Source: Microbacteriaceae bacterium
GTDB lineage: Bacteria; Actinomycetota; Actinomycetes; Actinomycetales; Microbacteriaceae
Direction: 5' to 3'
Assembly: GCA_025352325.1 (NCBI GenBank)
Contig: JANXTR010000019.1
Span: forward strand, 1 to 64,000
DNA length: 64,000 bases
Positions 50,256 to 58,929 of the stretch are shown piece after piece. A model generated the notes under the pieces. That model saw nothing but the letters and a program-made list of their open reading frames with translations, was not told the origin of the DNA and did not search any database. Position 1 is the stretch's first letter. Each line of letters begins with the position of its first letter. A program made the position numbers and the translations under genes.

Positions 50256-50287
50256 AGGCCCGGAGACTCTTGCGAGTTTCCGGGCCT
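50256..50287. terminator. Hairpin between the endonuclease gene and tRNA-Pro
   Basis: AGGCCCGGAGACTC and GAGTTTCCGGGCCT form a 14-bp stem (one G-T pair) with loop TTGC. It lies between the convergent endonuclease (+) and tRNA (-) genes and can end both transcripts. Confidence 0.75.
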
Positions 50288-50294
50288 GTCACGG

Positions 50295-50368
50295 TCGGGC
50301 TGACAAGATTTGAACTTGCGACCCCCTGACCCCCAGTCAGGTGCGCTACCAAGCTGCGCCACAGCCCG
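50295..50368 (-). tRNA. tRNA-Pro(GGG)
   Basis: On the minus strand, acceptor arm CGGGCTG pairs with CAGCCCG, the D arm GCGC/GCGC is present, and the anticodon loop is CTGGGGG with anticodon GGG. The T arm holds GTTCAAATC. The 3' CCA is not fully encoded (ACC then G). The 3' end faces the restriction island. Confidence 0.95.
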
Positions 50369-50412
50369 TGGCTTCGTGTCGGCGAACCGGCACGATACGC
50401 CATGTTACCGGC

Positions 50413-50985
50413 TCAGACGGCGTCTGACTTCACCGGCTTCGGGAACGCCTCGCGCATCGCATCGCCGGTCAGGATGTCGCCCACCCCGATCAGCAGCAGG
50501 CTGAACACGATCTGCTCGATCGTCATCCAGAGCGGGTAGAGCCCCGGGATCGCGGCGATCACGAGCGTGACGACCGGGAAAACCCTGCTGAACAGACGCA
50601 GCCGCGAGTACGCCCAATAGAAGCCGAGCGACGCGCGCCACGCGAAGTACAGCAGAGTCGCCGTGATCATCAGCACCGCGATGCTGCGGAACCACACCGC
50701 CCAGTGCAGCTGCACCCCGTCGACGGTGAGCACTATTGCGATGATCACCGCGGCGACGCCGACCACGATCTCCGCCGCCAGGACCCACAGGATGCCCGCA
50801 AAACCGCGGCGCGTGCGCGGCTGGGTGAGCATGTCCTCCCGGATGCGTCGTGCCGCCAGCCTGCCGCCGGCGACCTTGTCGAGCCGCAGGAAGAGGGGCT
50901 CGAGCGGGCGGAGCAGCCCGTTCACCCGGTCGAGGAAGCCCACGGGCGACACATCCGACCGGGACGCTTCAGCCGCGGACGACAC
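50413..50985 (-). CDS. Membrane protein of unknown family
   Basis: A protein of about 190 residues (GTG at 50985) with at least four hydrophobic segments, for example ILWVLAAEIVVGVAAVIIA and VVTLVIAAIPGLYPLWMTI. A basic cytoplasmic stretch with RRIREDMLTQPRTRRG precedes the first helix. The frame also allows an ATG at 51033 that would overlap the MOSC gene further, and a GTG at 50952. No domain is recognised. Confidence 0.65.
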   Translation of the reverse strand: MSSAAEASRSDVSPVGFLDRVNGLLRPLEPLFLRLDKVAGGRLAARRIREDMLTQPRTRRGFAGILWVLAAEIVVGVAAVIIAIVLTVDGVQLHWAVWFRSIAVLMITATLLYFAWRASLGFYWAYSRLRLFSRVFPVVTLVIAAIPGLYPLWMTIEQIVFSLLLIGVGDILTGDAMREAFPKPVKSDAV

Positions 50986-51562
50986 GCGAGACTTCGCCGA
51001 CCCGAAAGATCTCGGCGATGGTGGGGGCGTCATCCGGTCGCGACACGATCTCGATCGCGTCCCCGGCCGACACCCTGCCGGTCTTGACCACCTGCAGGTA
51101 TGCGCCCGGGCGCTCGGCCTGCTGGAAGCGCTTCACCCAGCCGCGATCCATCCCCTCGCCGAGGGTGCTCGCGGCCCAGCGCGCGAAGGTCTGACATGGC
51201 CGACGCGGGCCGGTCACCTCAAGCTCCACGGCGTCCTCGCCGGTTCCGACGCGCCAGCGCTCGCCGATTCGGGCGCCGCTCACGTCGATCCCCTCGACCC
51301 GCAAGTTCTCGCCGAACCAGCCGGGCACCAGTTCGTGATCGACTTGCTCGCCCCACCACGCGGCATCCGATTCGGCGTAGGCGTAGATCGCGGCGCCGAG
51401 CCCGCCGTGGCTCTTGCGATCGGCCTGAATGTCGCCGCGCACGCCGTAGGCGCCGATCCGCACGCCCTCGCCTGCCGCCCGCTTGTCGATCGCCGTGACG
51501 CCGACGGTCCCGTCATCGGGTCGGAGCGCGTGGACGACACACACGGCTACAAGCTGGGGCAC
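50969..51562 (-). CDS. MOSC-domain protein (YiiM type)
   Basis: A 197-residue protein related to the C-terminal domain of molybdenum-cofactor sulfurases. It has the start VCVVHALRPDDGTVGVTAID, KSHGGLGAAIYAY, WFGENLRVEGIDV and the conserved Cys in GPRRPCQTFARW. Such proteins bind sulfur or molybdenum-cofactor intermediates, or protect against base analogues (YiiM). The GTG start follows a TAGGAT box by 6 nt. Confidence 0.92.
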   Translation of the reverse strand: MPQLVAVCVVHALRPDDGTVGVTAIDKRAAGEGVRIGAYGVRGDIQADRKSHGGLGAAIYAYAESDAAWWGEQVDHELVPGWFGENLRVEGIDVSGARIGERWRVGTGEDAVELEVTGPRRPCQTFARWAASTLGEGMDRGWVKRFQQAERPGAYLQVVKTGRVSAGDAIEIVSRPDDAPTIAEIFRVGEVSRVVRG

Positions 51563-51568
51563 GCCTCG

Positions 51569-51574
51569 ATCCTA
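51569..51574 (-). promoter_or_regulatory. -10 box TAGGAT of the MOSC gene, probable leaderless
   Basis: TAGGAT on the minus strand ends 6 nt before the GTG start. Confidence 0.45.
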
Positions 51575-51597
51575 CGAGTGCGAGCGTGCGGGGCGCG

Positions 51598-52164
51598 TCA
51601 CCGGAACGGGCTGAGCCCCATCTGATTGCGGATCACGGTCAGCTCGCCCACGTGATGCGTCGCGTGCCCGACCAGCGCCCAGCGCAGCACGAAGTGCGGG
51701 AGCGCCCACTGCCGGTAGAGCCACTCGAAGTCGGTCTCGTCGATGCCGGCGGCGAGGAGGCCCGCCGCGGTGTCGACCAGGGTGTCCATCGGTAGCCCGC
51801 CCGCGGCATCCACCTTGGTCAGGAACGCCCGCACCTCGTCGAGCACGCAGAACGCGTACGCCTCGATCTGCGCCGACTCGATGAACTCGATCCAGGGACG
51901 GCCGACCTCGTGCAGGCCGGCATCCGGCGACGAGACGTTCGGATCGAGGCCCTGGAGCAGCGTGTCGGACATCGGCGTCGGATGCCCGAGCACACGCAGA
52001 GCGAGGCGCGCGTGGCGCGCGATGTGGAAGGTGGTCCAGTCGATCGAGTTCGCGCCCGAGATCACCTCGCGGCGACGCTCCACCGGGATGACCCCGAGGA
52101 TCTGCTTCGACAGCCGGTTGACCGAATCGTCGTGCTCGGCCACGAGCCAGTTGGCGAGTTCCAT
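51598..52164 (-). CDS. DinB-like four-helix protein
   Basis: A 188-residue protein of the DinB/YfiT superfamily. It has three possible metal histidines: one in DWTTFHIARHARLAL near residue 47-50 and two in GHATHHVGELT near 169-172. Members include mycothiol-dependent transferases in Actinobacteria. The substrate is unknown. A TAGACT box lies 6 nt before the ATG, inside the end of the upstream gene. Confidence 0.85.
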   Translation of the reverse strand: MELANWLVAEHDDSVNRLSKQILGVIPVERRREVISGANSIDWTTFHIARHARLALRVLGHPTPMSDTLLQGLDPNVSSPDAGLHEVGRPWIEFIESAQIEAYAFCVLDEVRAFLTKVDAAGGLPMDTLVDTAAGLLAAGIDETDFEWLYRQWALPHFVLRWALVGHATHHVGELTVIRNQMGLSPFR

Positions 52165-52170
52165 CCGAAG

Positions 52171-52176
52171 AGTCTA
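52171..52176 (-). promoter_or_regulatory. -10 box TAGACT of the dinB-like gene, probable leaderless
   Basis: TAGACT on the minus strand ends 6 nt before the ATG and overlaps the monooxygenase stop codon at 52174. Confidence 0.4.
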
Positions 52177-53670
52177 GTGATGCGTCACCCAGATATATTC
52201 GCGGGCGTCGACGCGCCGCAGCGCGCGGCGGAAGGCCAGCACGGTCCCCGGCCAGAGGGTCGTGTTGCGCCCGGAGTCGTCGAGGTAGAAGTTGGCGCAT
52301 CCGGACTCCCAGACCGAGCCGCGCAGCGCCTGCTGCAGCTTCTCGTTGTGGGCGAGCTGCACCGCAGGGTCGGGTTCGAGCGAGCCAGCGGCACGGGCAT
52401 CCAACTCGTCGAGCGCCCCCAGCACGTAGCCGAGCTGCGCCTCGATGATCGCCACGATGCTGTTGTGGCCGAGAGCGGTGTTCGGGCCGACCAGCAGGAA
52501 GAGGTTCGGGAAGTCGGCGACCGAGGTGCCGTGCAGCGCGCTCATGTGCGGCGACCAGCGCTCGGCGAGCGGCACTCCCCCGCGCCCGACGATCAGGCGT
52601 GCGATCGGCGGATGGGTAGCGTCGAACCCGGTGCCGCCGATCAACACGTCGGCGCGGTGATGCTCGCCGTCGACAGTCGCCACGCCCTCCGCGTCGATCG
52701 AAGCGACCGGGTCGGTGACCAGCGTCACGTTCGGCTGCGTGAGCGCACGGTAGTAGTCGCTCGAGATCAGGATGCGCTTGCAGCCGATCCGGAAATCCGG
52801 CGTGAGCTGTGCCCGCAGCACCGGATCCGCCACCTCGCGCCGCAGGAAGGCGCGCGACACGGCCTCGAAGACACGCCCCACCGCGCGGAACCGGAACCCG
52901 AGGAAGCGGAACTCGGCGCTCGCGAAGACGACGGCCCGCGACATCCGCTGCAGCGCCGGATGCCGCGCGAATCGCCACCGACGGCCCGGGCTCGTCGGCG
53001 CGTCGGCTCGCGGCACAATCCACGGCGCCGAGCGCTGGTAGACCGTCACGCTCCGCGCGATCTTCTGCAGCTCCGGGACGAACTGGATGGCCGACGCGCC
53101 CGTGCCGATCACCGCCACATCCGCGCCCGCCAGCTCGACGTCGTGGCGCCACTGCGCCGAGTGAAAGCGTGGCCCGGCGAAGGTCTCGAGCCCAGGAATC
53201 GCGGGCCACTTCGGCTCGATCAGCGGACCGTGCCCCGACACCAGCACGGTGCAGGTGAAGGTCTCTCGGCTCGTCTCGACGGTCCAGTGACCGTCGATCG
53301 TGCCGTCGCCGTCACCGTCACCGTCACCGTCGCTCCACTCGGCGCGTAACAGCTCCGCGTCGAACAGGATGCGCGGCCGCAACTCGAAACGGTCGGCGAC
53401 GCCCTTGAGGTACTCGAGGATCTCGGGCTGCGGCGCGTAGCGACGGGCCCAGTCCGGCTTCGGGGCGAACGAGAATGAGTACAGGTCGCTGCGGATGTCA
53501 CAGGCTGCCCCCGGGTAGCTGTTGTCGCGCCATGTTCCGCCGACCTCGCTCGCGCGCTCGACGATGAGGAAGTCGTCGCGACCGTGCCGCACGAGTTGCG
53601 CGGCCATTCCGAGCCCCGCGAATCCGGCGCCGACGATGCCGACCCGGACGTGTCGAACAGATCCACTCAC
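52174..53670 (-). CDS. Flavin-containing (Baeyer-Villiger-like) monooxygenase
   Basis: A 498-residue class B flavoprotein monooxygenase. It has the FAD motif VGIVGAGFAGLGMAAQL, VGGTWRDNSYPGAACDI, the signature-like FAGPRFHSAQW (the FxGxxxH pattern) and the NADP motif DVAVIGTGASAIQFV. It would insert oxygen into ketones or oxidise N/S compounds. An (Asp-Gly)5 run near residue 115 is encoded by a hexamer repeat. It is divergent from a TetR gene, which probably controls it. The start is GTG. Confidence 0.92.
   Translation of the reverse strand: MSGSVRHVRVGIVGAGFAGLGMAAQLVRHGRDDFLIVERASEVGGTWRDNSYPGAACDIRSDLYSFSFAPKPDWARRYAPQPEILEYLKGVADRFELRPRILFDAELLRAEWSDGDGDGDGDGTIDGHWTVETSRETFTCTVLVSGHGPLIEPKWPAIPGLETFAGPRFHSAQWRHDVELAGADVAVIGTGASAIQFVPELQKIARSVTVYQRSAPWIVPRADAPTSPGRRWRFARHPALQRMSRAVVFASAEFRFLGFRFRAVGRVFEAVSRAFLRREVADPVLRAQLTPDFRIGCKRILISSDYYRALTQPNVTLVTDPVASIDAEGVATVDGEHHRADVLIGGTGFDATHPPIARLIVGRGGVPLAERWSPHMSALHGTSVADFPNLFLLVGPNTALGHNSIVAIIEAQLGYVLGALDELDARAAGSLEPDPAVQLAHNEKLQQALRGSVWESGCANFYLDDSGRNTTLWPGTVLAFRRALRRVDAREYIWVTHH
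53302..53331. repeat. In-frame hexanucleotide repeat in the monooxygenase gene
   Basis: Five units of [G/A]CCGTC in a row encode five Asp-Gly pairs on the minus strand. Copy-number change would add or remove Asp-Gly pairs without a frameshift. Confidence 0.85.
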
Positions 53671-53685
53671 CGCTGCTCCCTTCGC

Positions 53686-53691
53686 TACAGT
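53686..53691 (+). promoter_or_regulatory. -10 box TACAGT of the tetR gene, probable leaderless
   Basis: TACAGT ends 7 nt before the GTG start of the TetR gene, in a 28-bp divergent gap. Confidence 0.5.
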
Positions 53692-53698
53692 CAGGATT

Positions 53699-54286
53699 GT
53701 GGCATCCGTCCGTGTTCCGCAACAGACACGCAGCCGAGCTCTGGTCGCGAAGGTGCTCGCGGCGGCCGGCGAGCTCTTCGCGCGCGACGGCTACGAGCAC
53801 ACCACGACGAACGGGATCGCCGCTGAAGCCGGCGTCTCGGTCGGCTCGCTATACCAGTTCTTCGTCGACAAGCACGCGATCCTCGACGCGTTGCAGGTTG
53901 ACTGGGCACAGCGCCTTGGCCGGGAACTGGATGCCAGCCTCGACGTGCACGACGACCGACCGGCCGAGGACATCGTCGACGACGTGCTCGAGGTGCACGC
54001 CACGCTGGACCGCGAGCAGCCAGGACTCCTAGCCGTGCTGCTGACGACCCGCGGCTCGCGCACAGTGGCGTCGACACGCGAGGCGGTGCAGTTGCGGCTC
54101 GAGCAGCTCATCGGCACGCGGCATCCGGACCTGCCCGAGGCGGAGCGCCGGATGGCGGCTGCCACCCTGATCCACCTGTCGCTCGGGCTGTACACGCTCC
54201 CGCGGTCGATCGACCCGGACCGCACGCTCACGCGGCGCGAGGTGCGACGCGCGCTGGTGAGCTACCTGCACGCGCTCGACGGCTAG
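53699..54286 (+). CDS. TetR-family regulator
   Basis: A 195-residue repressor. The helix-turn-helix HTTTNGIAAEAGVSVGSLYQ lies near residues 36-55, behind the usual RALVAKVLAAAGELFARDGY. The C-terminal ligand domain is not diagnostic. Divergent from the monooxygenase with a very short gap, so one operator could control both. The start is GTG, chosen by the -10 box spacing. Its stop overlaps the convergent methyltransferase by 4 nt. Confidence 0.9.
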   Translation: MASVRVPQQTRSRALVAKVLAAAGELFARDGYEHTTTNGIAAEAGVSVGSLYQFFVDKHAILDALQVDWAQRLGRELDASLDVHDDRPAEDIVDDVLEVHATLDREQPGLLAVLLTTRGSRTVASTREAVQLRLEQLIGTRHPDLPEAERRMAAATLIHLSLGLYTLPRSIDPDRTLTRREVRRALVSYLHALDG

Positions 54287-55023
54287 CGGGGCTTGACCGC
54301 GCGGTACACGTGGGTGATGTATGGCATCCGGAGCATGCCGTGGCCGTCGGAGACGCGGCCCGCCAGCTCGTTGATCTCGGCGAGCACCGACGCCCGCTCA
54401 GCCGCCGACGCCGCGATCATGGTGCTGCGGGAGGTCGCCAGCTGGGCGAGCTGCTCGCCACTGAGCGTGCGCGTCCACGAGAACGCCTGCGTCTCGAGCC
54501 GGTCGAACGGCGCCTCGACCCGGGGCCCGACGCCGAGGATCAACGTCTCGGCGGCGCTCGCCTCCATCAGCTCGCCGAGCTCGGCGACCCACGGCTCGGA
54601 GGTGTCACGGATGTTCCAGATCAGCCCCAGCACGCCGCCCGGCCGCAGCACGCGGCCCGCTTCGCGCGATGCGGCAGCCGGATCGACCCAGTGCCACGCC
54701 TGCCCGAAGACCACCGCATCGGCCGAGGCGTCGGGTGCCGGAAGGTGCTCGGCCGAGCCGACCTCCGTGCGCACACTCGGTTCGCGGGCGCTGAGCTCAG
54801 CGAGCATCGCGGCGTCCGGATCCACGGCGGTGACCGTGCGCCCGGTGGCCAGCACGGCGCGCGTCAGTTTGCCCGTTCCGGCACCCACGTCGAGCACCTC
54901 ACGGCCGGCGGTGCCGAGCATCCACTCGACGGCCTCGGCCGGATACTCGGGGCGACCGCGGTCGTACGCGCCCGCCTGCTGCCCAAAGGAGGTCGCCCGA
55001 CTCGAGGCCCGCGCATCGCTCAT
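54283..55023 (-). CDS. Class I SAM-dependent methyltransferase
   Basis: A 246-residue methyltransferase with motif I VLDVGAGTGKLTRAV, an acidic loop VDPDAAML, and FGQAWHWVDPAAASREAGRVLRPGG, as in the UbiE/Coq5-like and small-molecule methyltransferase group (Methyltransf_11). The substrate is unknown. The ATG at 55023 follows a TAGCGT box by 7 nt. Confidence 0.9.
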   Translation of the reverse strand: MSDARASSRATSFGQQAGAYDRGRPEYPAEAVEWMLGTAGREVLDVGAGTGKLTRAVLATGRTVTAVDPDAAMLAELSAREPSVRTEVGSAEHLPAPDASADAVVFGQAWHWVDPAAASREAGRVLRPGGVLGLIWNIRDTSEPWVAELGELMEASAAETLILGVGPRVEAPFDRLETQAFSWTRTLSGEQLAQLATSRSTMIAASAAERASVLAEINELAGRVSDGHGMLRMPYITHVYRAVKPR

Positions 55024-55030
55024 GGCAGCG

Positions 55031-55036
55031 ACGCTA
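55031..55036 (-). promoter_or_regulatory. -10 box TAGCGT of the methyltransferase gene, probable leaderless
   Basis: TAGCGT on the minus strand ends 7 nt before the ATG at 55023 and supports the trimmed start. Confidence 0.45.
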
Positions 55037-55128
55037 CGCCCTCCGGCGTGTGCACGGTGTCGGAGGAAACAGCCCACCGAGCTCCCGCGCCACGTGGGTG
55101 AGCGCCAGGCCAGACATCGTGCACGCGG

Positions 55129-55506
55129 TCAGTCGAGGATGTCGCCGTCGAAATAGGTCCAGAGGCCGCCGACGCGCGCGAATCGGCTGCGCTCGTGGAG
55201 CACGCCCGCCGCGCCGTCGGCGTTGCGGAGCGACGCCCGGAACTCGACGACTCCGATGTCAGCGCTCGGGCCGCCGTCGACGGTGTCGACAATCTGCAGC
55301 TTGCGCCACACCGTGGCCGGATCCAGCTTGAGCGTCGCCGGCCGAGTCGCCAGATGCCAGCTGGCCAGCAGGTAAACGTCCAGCCCCAGCGCGAAGGCAC
55401 TGAACCTCGAGCGCATCAAGTCTTCGGCGGTGTCGGCCACGGCTCCGCCGTGCAGGGGCTCGCAGCATCCGGAATACGGACGTCCTGAGCCGCACGGGCA
55501 GATCAC
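55129..55506 (-). CDS. YchJ-like SEC-C motif protein
   Basis: A 125-residue protein opening with a SEC-C-like zinc motif [17 protein letters not shown], followed by the NTF2-like YchJ domain ([20 protein letters not shown]). The function is not established. The GTG start overlaps the der stop (GTGA), so it is the last gene of the pyrG-der operon visible here. Confidence 0.92.
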   Translation of the reverse strand: MICPCGSGRPYSGCCEPLHGGAVADTAEDLMRSRFSAFALGLDVYLLASWHLATRPATLKLDPATVWRKLQIVDTVDGGPSADIGVVEFRASLRNADGAAGVLHERSRFARVGGLWTYFDGDILD

Positions 55507-57113
55507 TTCGAGCGCTTCTCCCGCACCCGCATGTTCACAACGATCGGCGTGCCCTCGAAGCCGTAGACCTCACGCAGACGCCGCGTGATGAAGCGGCGGT
55601 ACTGCGGGTCGAGGAATCCGGTCGTGAAGAGCACGAAGGTCGGTGGACGGGTCGAGGCCTGCGTGCCGAACAGGATGCGCGGCTGCTTGCCTCCGCGCAC
55701 TGGGTGCGGGTGCTCGGCCGTGAGCTCGGCCAGCAGGGCGTTGAACTTGCCGGTCGGGATGCGGGTGTCCCACGAGTCGAGCGCGACCTCAAGGGCCGGC
55801 ACCAGCTTCTCGAGGTGGCGACCGGTGCGGGCCGAGATGTTGACGCGCGGGGCCCAGCTCACGTGCGCGAGGTCCTGCTCGATCTCGCGCTCCAGGTAGC
55901 GGCGGCGGTCATCGTCGAGCAGATCCCACTTGTTGTAGGCGAGCACGAGCGCGCGGCCCGACTCGAGCACGAGGTCGATGATGCGCACGTCCTGCTCGCT
56001 GACCGGCTCGCTCACGTCGAGAAGCACGACGCCGACCTCGGCCTTCTCGAGCGCGGCGCTGGTGCGCAGACTGGCGTAGAAGTCGGCGCCCTGCGCCAAG
56101 TGCACGCGACGACGAATGCCGGCGGTGTCGACGAAGCGCCAGATCTTGCCGCCGAGCTCGATCTGCTCGTCGATCGGATCGCGCGTGGTGCCGGCGAGCT
56201 CGTTGACGACGACGCGCTCCTCGCCCGCCGCCTTGTTGAGCAGGCTCGACTTGCCGACGTTCGGGCGACCGAGCAGGGCGACGCGACGGGGTCCGCCGAC
56301 CTCCTCCTTCGCAACGGCCGAGATCTCGGGGAGAATCGTCATGACGTGGTCGAGCAGATCGGCGACACCGCGACCGTGCACGGCGCTGACCGGCCACGGC
56401 TCACCGAGTCCGAGGCTCCACAGTTCGGCCGCCTGCGGGTCGCGGATCGCGTCGTCGGCCTTGTTGGCGACCAGGATGACGGGGCGCTTGCTCGCGCGGA
56501 GCATCCGCACGACGTGCTCATCCGTGGCAGTCGCCCCGATGTTGATGTCGACGACGAACAGGACCGCATCAGCCAGGTCGACGGCCACCTCGGCCTGCGC
56601 CGCGACGGAGGCGTTGATGCCTTTGGCGTCGGGCTCCCAGCCGCCGGTGTCGACGACCGTGAACCGGCGGCCGAGCCACTCAGCCTTGTACGAGACGCGG
56701 TCGCGCGTGACGCCGGGCGTGTCCTCGACGACGGCCTCGCGGCGGCCGATGATGCGGTTCACGAGCGCGGACTTGCCGACGTTCGGGCGGCCCACGATCG
56801 CCAGCACGGGAAGCGCGGGGAGGTAGTAGATGCCGTCGACGCCCTCAGCGGAGGCCTCGAGGATCTCGAGGTCCTCGTCGTCGAGGTCGTAGTCCGAGAG
56901 GCCGGAGCGCAGCGAGGTCGCGCGCGCTTCGGCGACCTCGTCGTCGAGCTCGGCCAGACGTTCGACGAGCGCGCCGTCGAGCTCGCCGAACTCGGCGGTC
57001 AACTCGGTGTCGGCCGCGAGGGTGGGGCTCTCGAGCTCCGTGTCCCTCGGTTCAGAAGCCGTCGGCTCGGCGGGGTCGAGGGGGCCGTTGTCGAAACCGC
57101 GGTCGTCGGTCAT
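55503..57113 (-). CDS. der: Ribosome-assembly GTPase Der (EngA)
   Basis: An essential GTPase for 50S subunit maturation with two tandem G domains, first P-loop [12 protein letters not shown] (108-119) and second [13 protein letters not shown], plus a C-terminal KH-like domain. Before the first G domain lies an acidic extension of about 100 residues that many Der proteins (E. coli) lack. At 536 residues it is longer than the M. tuberculosis protein. The gene follows cmk by 35 nt, the order found in Actinobacteria. Confidence 0.97.
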   Translation of the reverse strand: MTDDRGFDNGPLDPAEPTASEPRDTELESPTLAADTELTAEFGELDGALVERLAELDDEVAEARATSLRSGLSDYDLDDEDLEILEASAEGVDGIYYLPALPVLAIVGRPNVGKSALVNRIIGRREAVVEDTPGVTRDRVSYKAEWLGRRFTVVDTGGWEPDAKGINASVAAQAEVAVDLADAVLFVVDINIGATATDEHVVRMLRASKRPVILVANKADDAIRDPQAAELWSLGLGEPWPVSAVHGRGVADLLDHVMTILPEISAVAKEEVGGPRRVALLGRPNVGKSSLLNKAAGEERVVVNELAGTTRDPIDEQIELGGKIWRFVDTAGIRRRVHLAQGADFYASLRTSAALEKAEVGVVLLDVSEPVSEQDVRIIDLVLESGRALVLAYNKWDLLDDDRRRYLEREIEQDLAHVSWAPRVNISARTGRHLEKLVPALEVALDSWDTRIPTGKFNALLAELTAEHPHPVRGGKQPRILFGTQASTRPPTFVLFTTGFLDPQYRRFITRRLREVYGFEGTPIVVNMRVREKRSK

Positions 57114-57148
57114 GGTGGTGTCTCTTTCAGTGCGCGGGAAGGTTAGAT

Positions 57149-57841
57149 TCAGCTTGTGGTGCGCACCAGGTCGACGACGGCCTGAACGGTCTGCCCGAAG
57201 TCCAGTTCGGTCGAATCGATCGTCGTCACCCCGGGAGCCGCGGTCAGGAAGTCGACCACCTGGGCGTCCCGTCGGTCCCGCTCGCGCAACTGCGAGGCCG
57301 TGGAGGCGGCGTCCGGCGAGAGTTCGGCGGAGCGCCTAGCAATCCTAACGTCTTCCGCGGCCGTGAGGAGGATCCGCACCCGAGCATCCGGCGCGACGAC
57401 CGTCGTGATGTCGCGACCTTCGACCACGATCCCGGGTCGATCGGTACTCAGGATCAGCCGCTGGAACACCTCGTTGAGGGCGACCCGGACCTCCGGGATG
57501 CGGGCGATGTCGCTGACCTCGGCCGTGACACGGGGCTCGCGGATCGCGGCGGTAACGTCGGTGGGGGGTCCGCCGCCGTCGGCCACGTGCACGATCGTCG
57601 ACGCCCCATGCACCTCGGTCGAGTAGTGGAACGTCTGCAGCAGCTCGACGACGGCCGCGGCATCCGTCAGCTCGATCCCACGCTCGAGACCGAGCCAGGT
57701 GAGCGAGCGATACGCGGCACCGGTGTCGAGGAACGCGTACTCAAGCGCGACCGCGGCAGCCTTGCTCACGCTCGACTTGCCGCTCCCGGCGGGGCCGTCG
57801 ATCGCGACGACGACAGGTCCGTGCGTGCCCGACGTGCTCAC
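57149..57841 (-). CDS. cmk: Cytidylate kinase
   Basis: Phosphorylates CMP and dCMP using ATP. The 230-residue protein has the P-loop [18 protein letters not shown] (about 12-29), [13 protein letters not shown] and [12 protein letters not shown], all typical of Cmk. The GTG at 57841 overlaps the tyrA stop (GTGA), so tyrA-cmk are coupled. Confidence 0.96.
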   Translation of the reverse strand: MSTSGTHGPVVVAIDGPAGSGKSSVSKAAAVALEYAFLDTGAAYRSLTWLGLERGIELTDAAAVVELLQTFHYSTEVHGASTIVHVADGGGPPTDVTAAIREPRVTAEVSDIARIPEVRVALNEVFQRLILSTDRPGIVVEGRDITTVVAPDARVRILLTAAEDVRIARRSAELSPDAASTASQLRERDRRDAQVVDFLTAAPGVTTIDSTELDFGQTVQAVVDLVRTTS

Positions 57842-58929
57842 CGCTCGCCCTCGGCCAGGGTCCAACCGCGCGCCTGAAGGGCTTCGGCGAGCCGATGCGC
57901 GGCCTCGGGCAGCACGTTGATCTCGGCGAATCCGACCTGCGCGCCCGGCGAGTGCTCGAGCCGGAAATCCTCGAGGTTGACCCCCTCCTCGCCGATCTCG
58001 GTGAGCAGGCGGGCGAGCTGGCCCGGGGTGTCGTCAACCTTCACGACGAGCGCGGAGAAACGCTCGTCGCGACCGTGCTTGCCGGGGATCCTCGCCACCC
58101 CCTGATTGCCGGCGGCGAGCGTCTCGGCGATGCGACGCGGGGATCCGGATGCCGCGGGCGCTTCAAGGGCGGCGATGACCTCATCGAGCTCGTCCCGGTA
58201 GTCGTGCAGCACGCGGGCCACGGGTGCGGCGTTCGCTCCCAGGATCTGAACCCACAGCTCGGGATCGCTCCCCGCGATCCGGGTCGTGTCGCGCAGGCCC
58301 TGGCCGGCGAGCCGCACGGCGCTGTCGGGCGCCTTGCGCAGCCGGGACGCCAGCAACGAGGAGACCAGCTGCGGGACGTGCGAGACGAGGGCGACGCCGC
58401 GATCGTGCTCCTCGGCGGTCATGCGCACGGGGGTCGCACCGAGTTCGAGGGCGAGATCCTCGACGGTGCGGTACTGCTCGTCAGTCGTTATCTCGGTCGG
58501 CGTGATCACCCAGGGGCGCCCGAGGAACAAGTCGGCGCGCGCCGAGATCGCTCCCCCGCGCTCGCGGCCCGCCATCGGGTGCGTGCCGAGGTAGCGCGCA
58601 GTGTCGGCTCCGCGCTCGGCCAGCTCGTGGAGGATCCCCGCCTTGACGCTGGCCACATCGATCACGAGGGCGTCGGGGTTCGCGTGCAGCTCGGCCGCTG
58701 CGACATCCGCGACCAGATCCGGCGGCACGGCGACGATCACGAGGGTCGGGGCGTCATCCTCCGCGGCCGGGCGACCGGCGCCGTAGTCGATGGCGAGGCT
58801 CAGGTTGGCGCGCGAGGTGTCGGCGAGGATCACATCGAGCTCGCGCTCACGCAGCGCGAGACCGATGCTCGCGCCGAGCAGTCCGGCTCCGACGATGCGC
58901 ACCTGTCCGCGCACGCGTGCCGCGCTCAT
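57838..58929 (-). CDS. tyrA: Prephenate dehydrogenase with C-terminal ACT-like domain
   Basis: Converts prephenate to 4-hydroxyphenylpyruvate in tyrosine synthesis. The 363-residue protein has the NAD motif VRIVGAGLLGASIGLAL, GTHPMAGRERGG and a C-terminal regulatory-like domain (about 285-360, VKVDDTPGQLARLLTEIGEEG) that may sense tyrosine. The arogenate alternative cannot be excluded. It overlaps rluB by 4 nt and cmk by 4 nt and is inserted into an order that in mycobacteria runs rluB-cmk. Confidence 0.93.
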   Translation of the reverse strand: MSAARVRGQVRIVGAGLLGASIGLALRERELDVILADTSRANLSLAIDYGAGRPAAEDDAPTLVIVAVPPDLVADVAAAELHANPDALVIDVASVKAGILHELAERGADTARYLGTHPMAGRERGGAISARADLFLGRPWVITPTEITTDEQYRTVEDLALELGATPVRMTAEEHDRGVALVSHVPQLVSSLLASRLRKAPDSAVRLAGQGLRDTTRIAGSDPELWVQILGANAAPVARVLHDYRDELDEVIAALEAPAASGSPRRIAETLAAGNQGVARIPGKHGRDERFSALVVKVDDTPGQLARLLTEIGEEGVNLEDFRLEHSPGAQVGFAEINVLPEAAHRLAEALQARGWTLAEGER

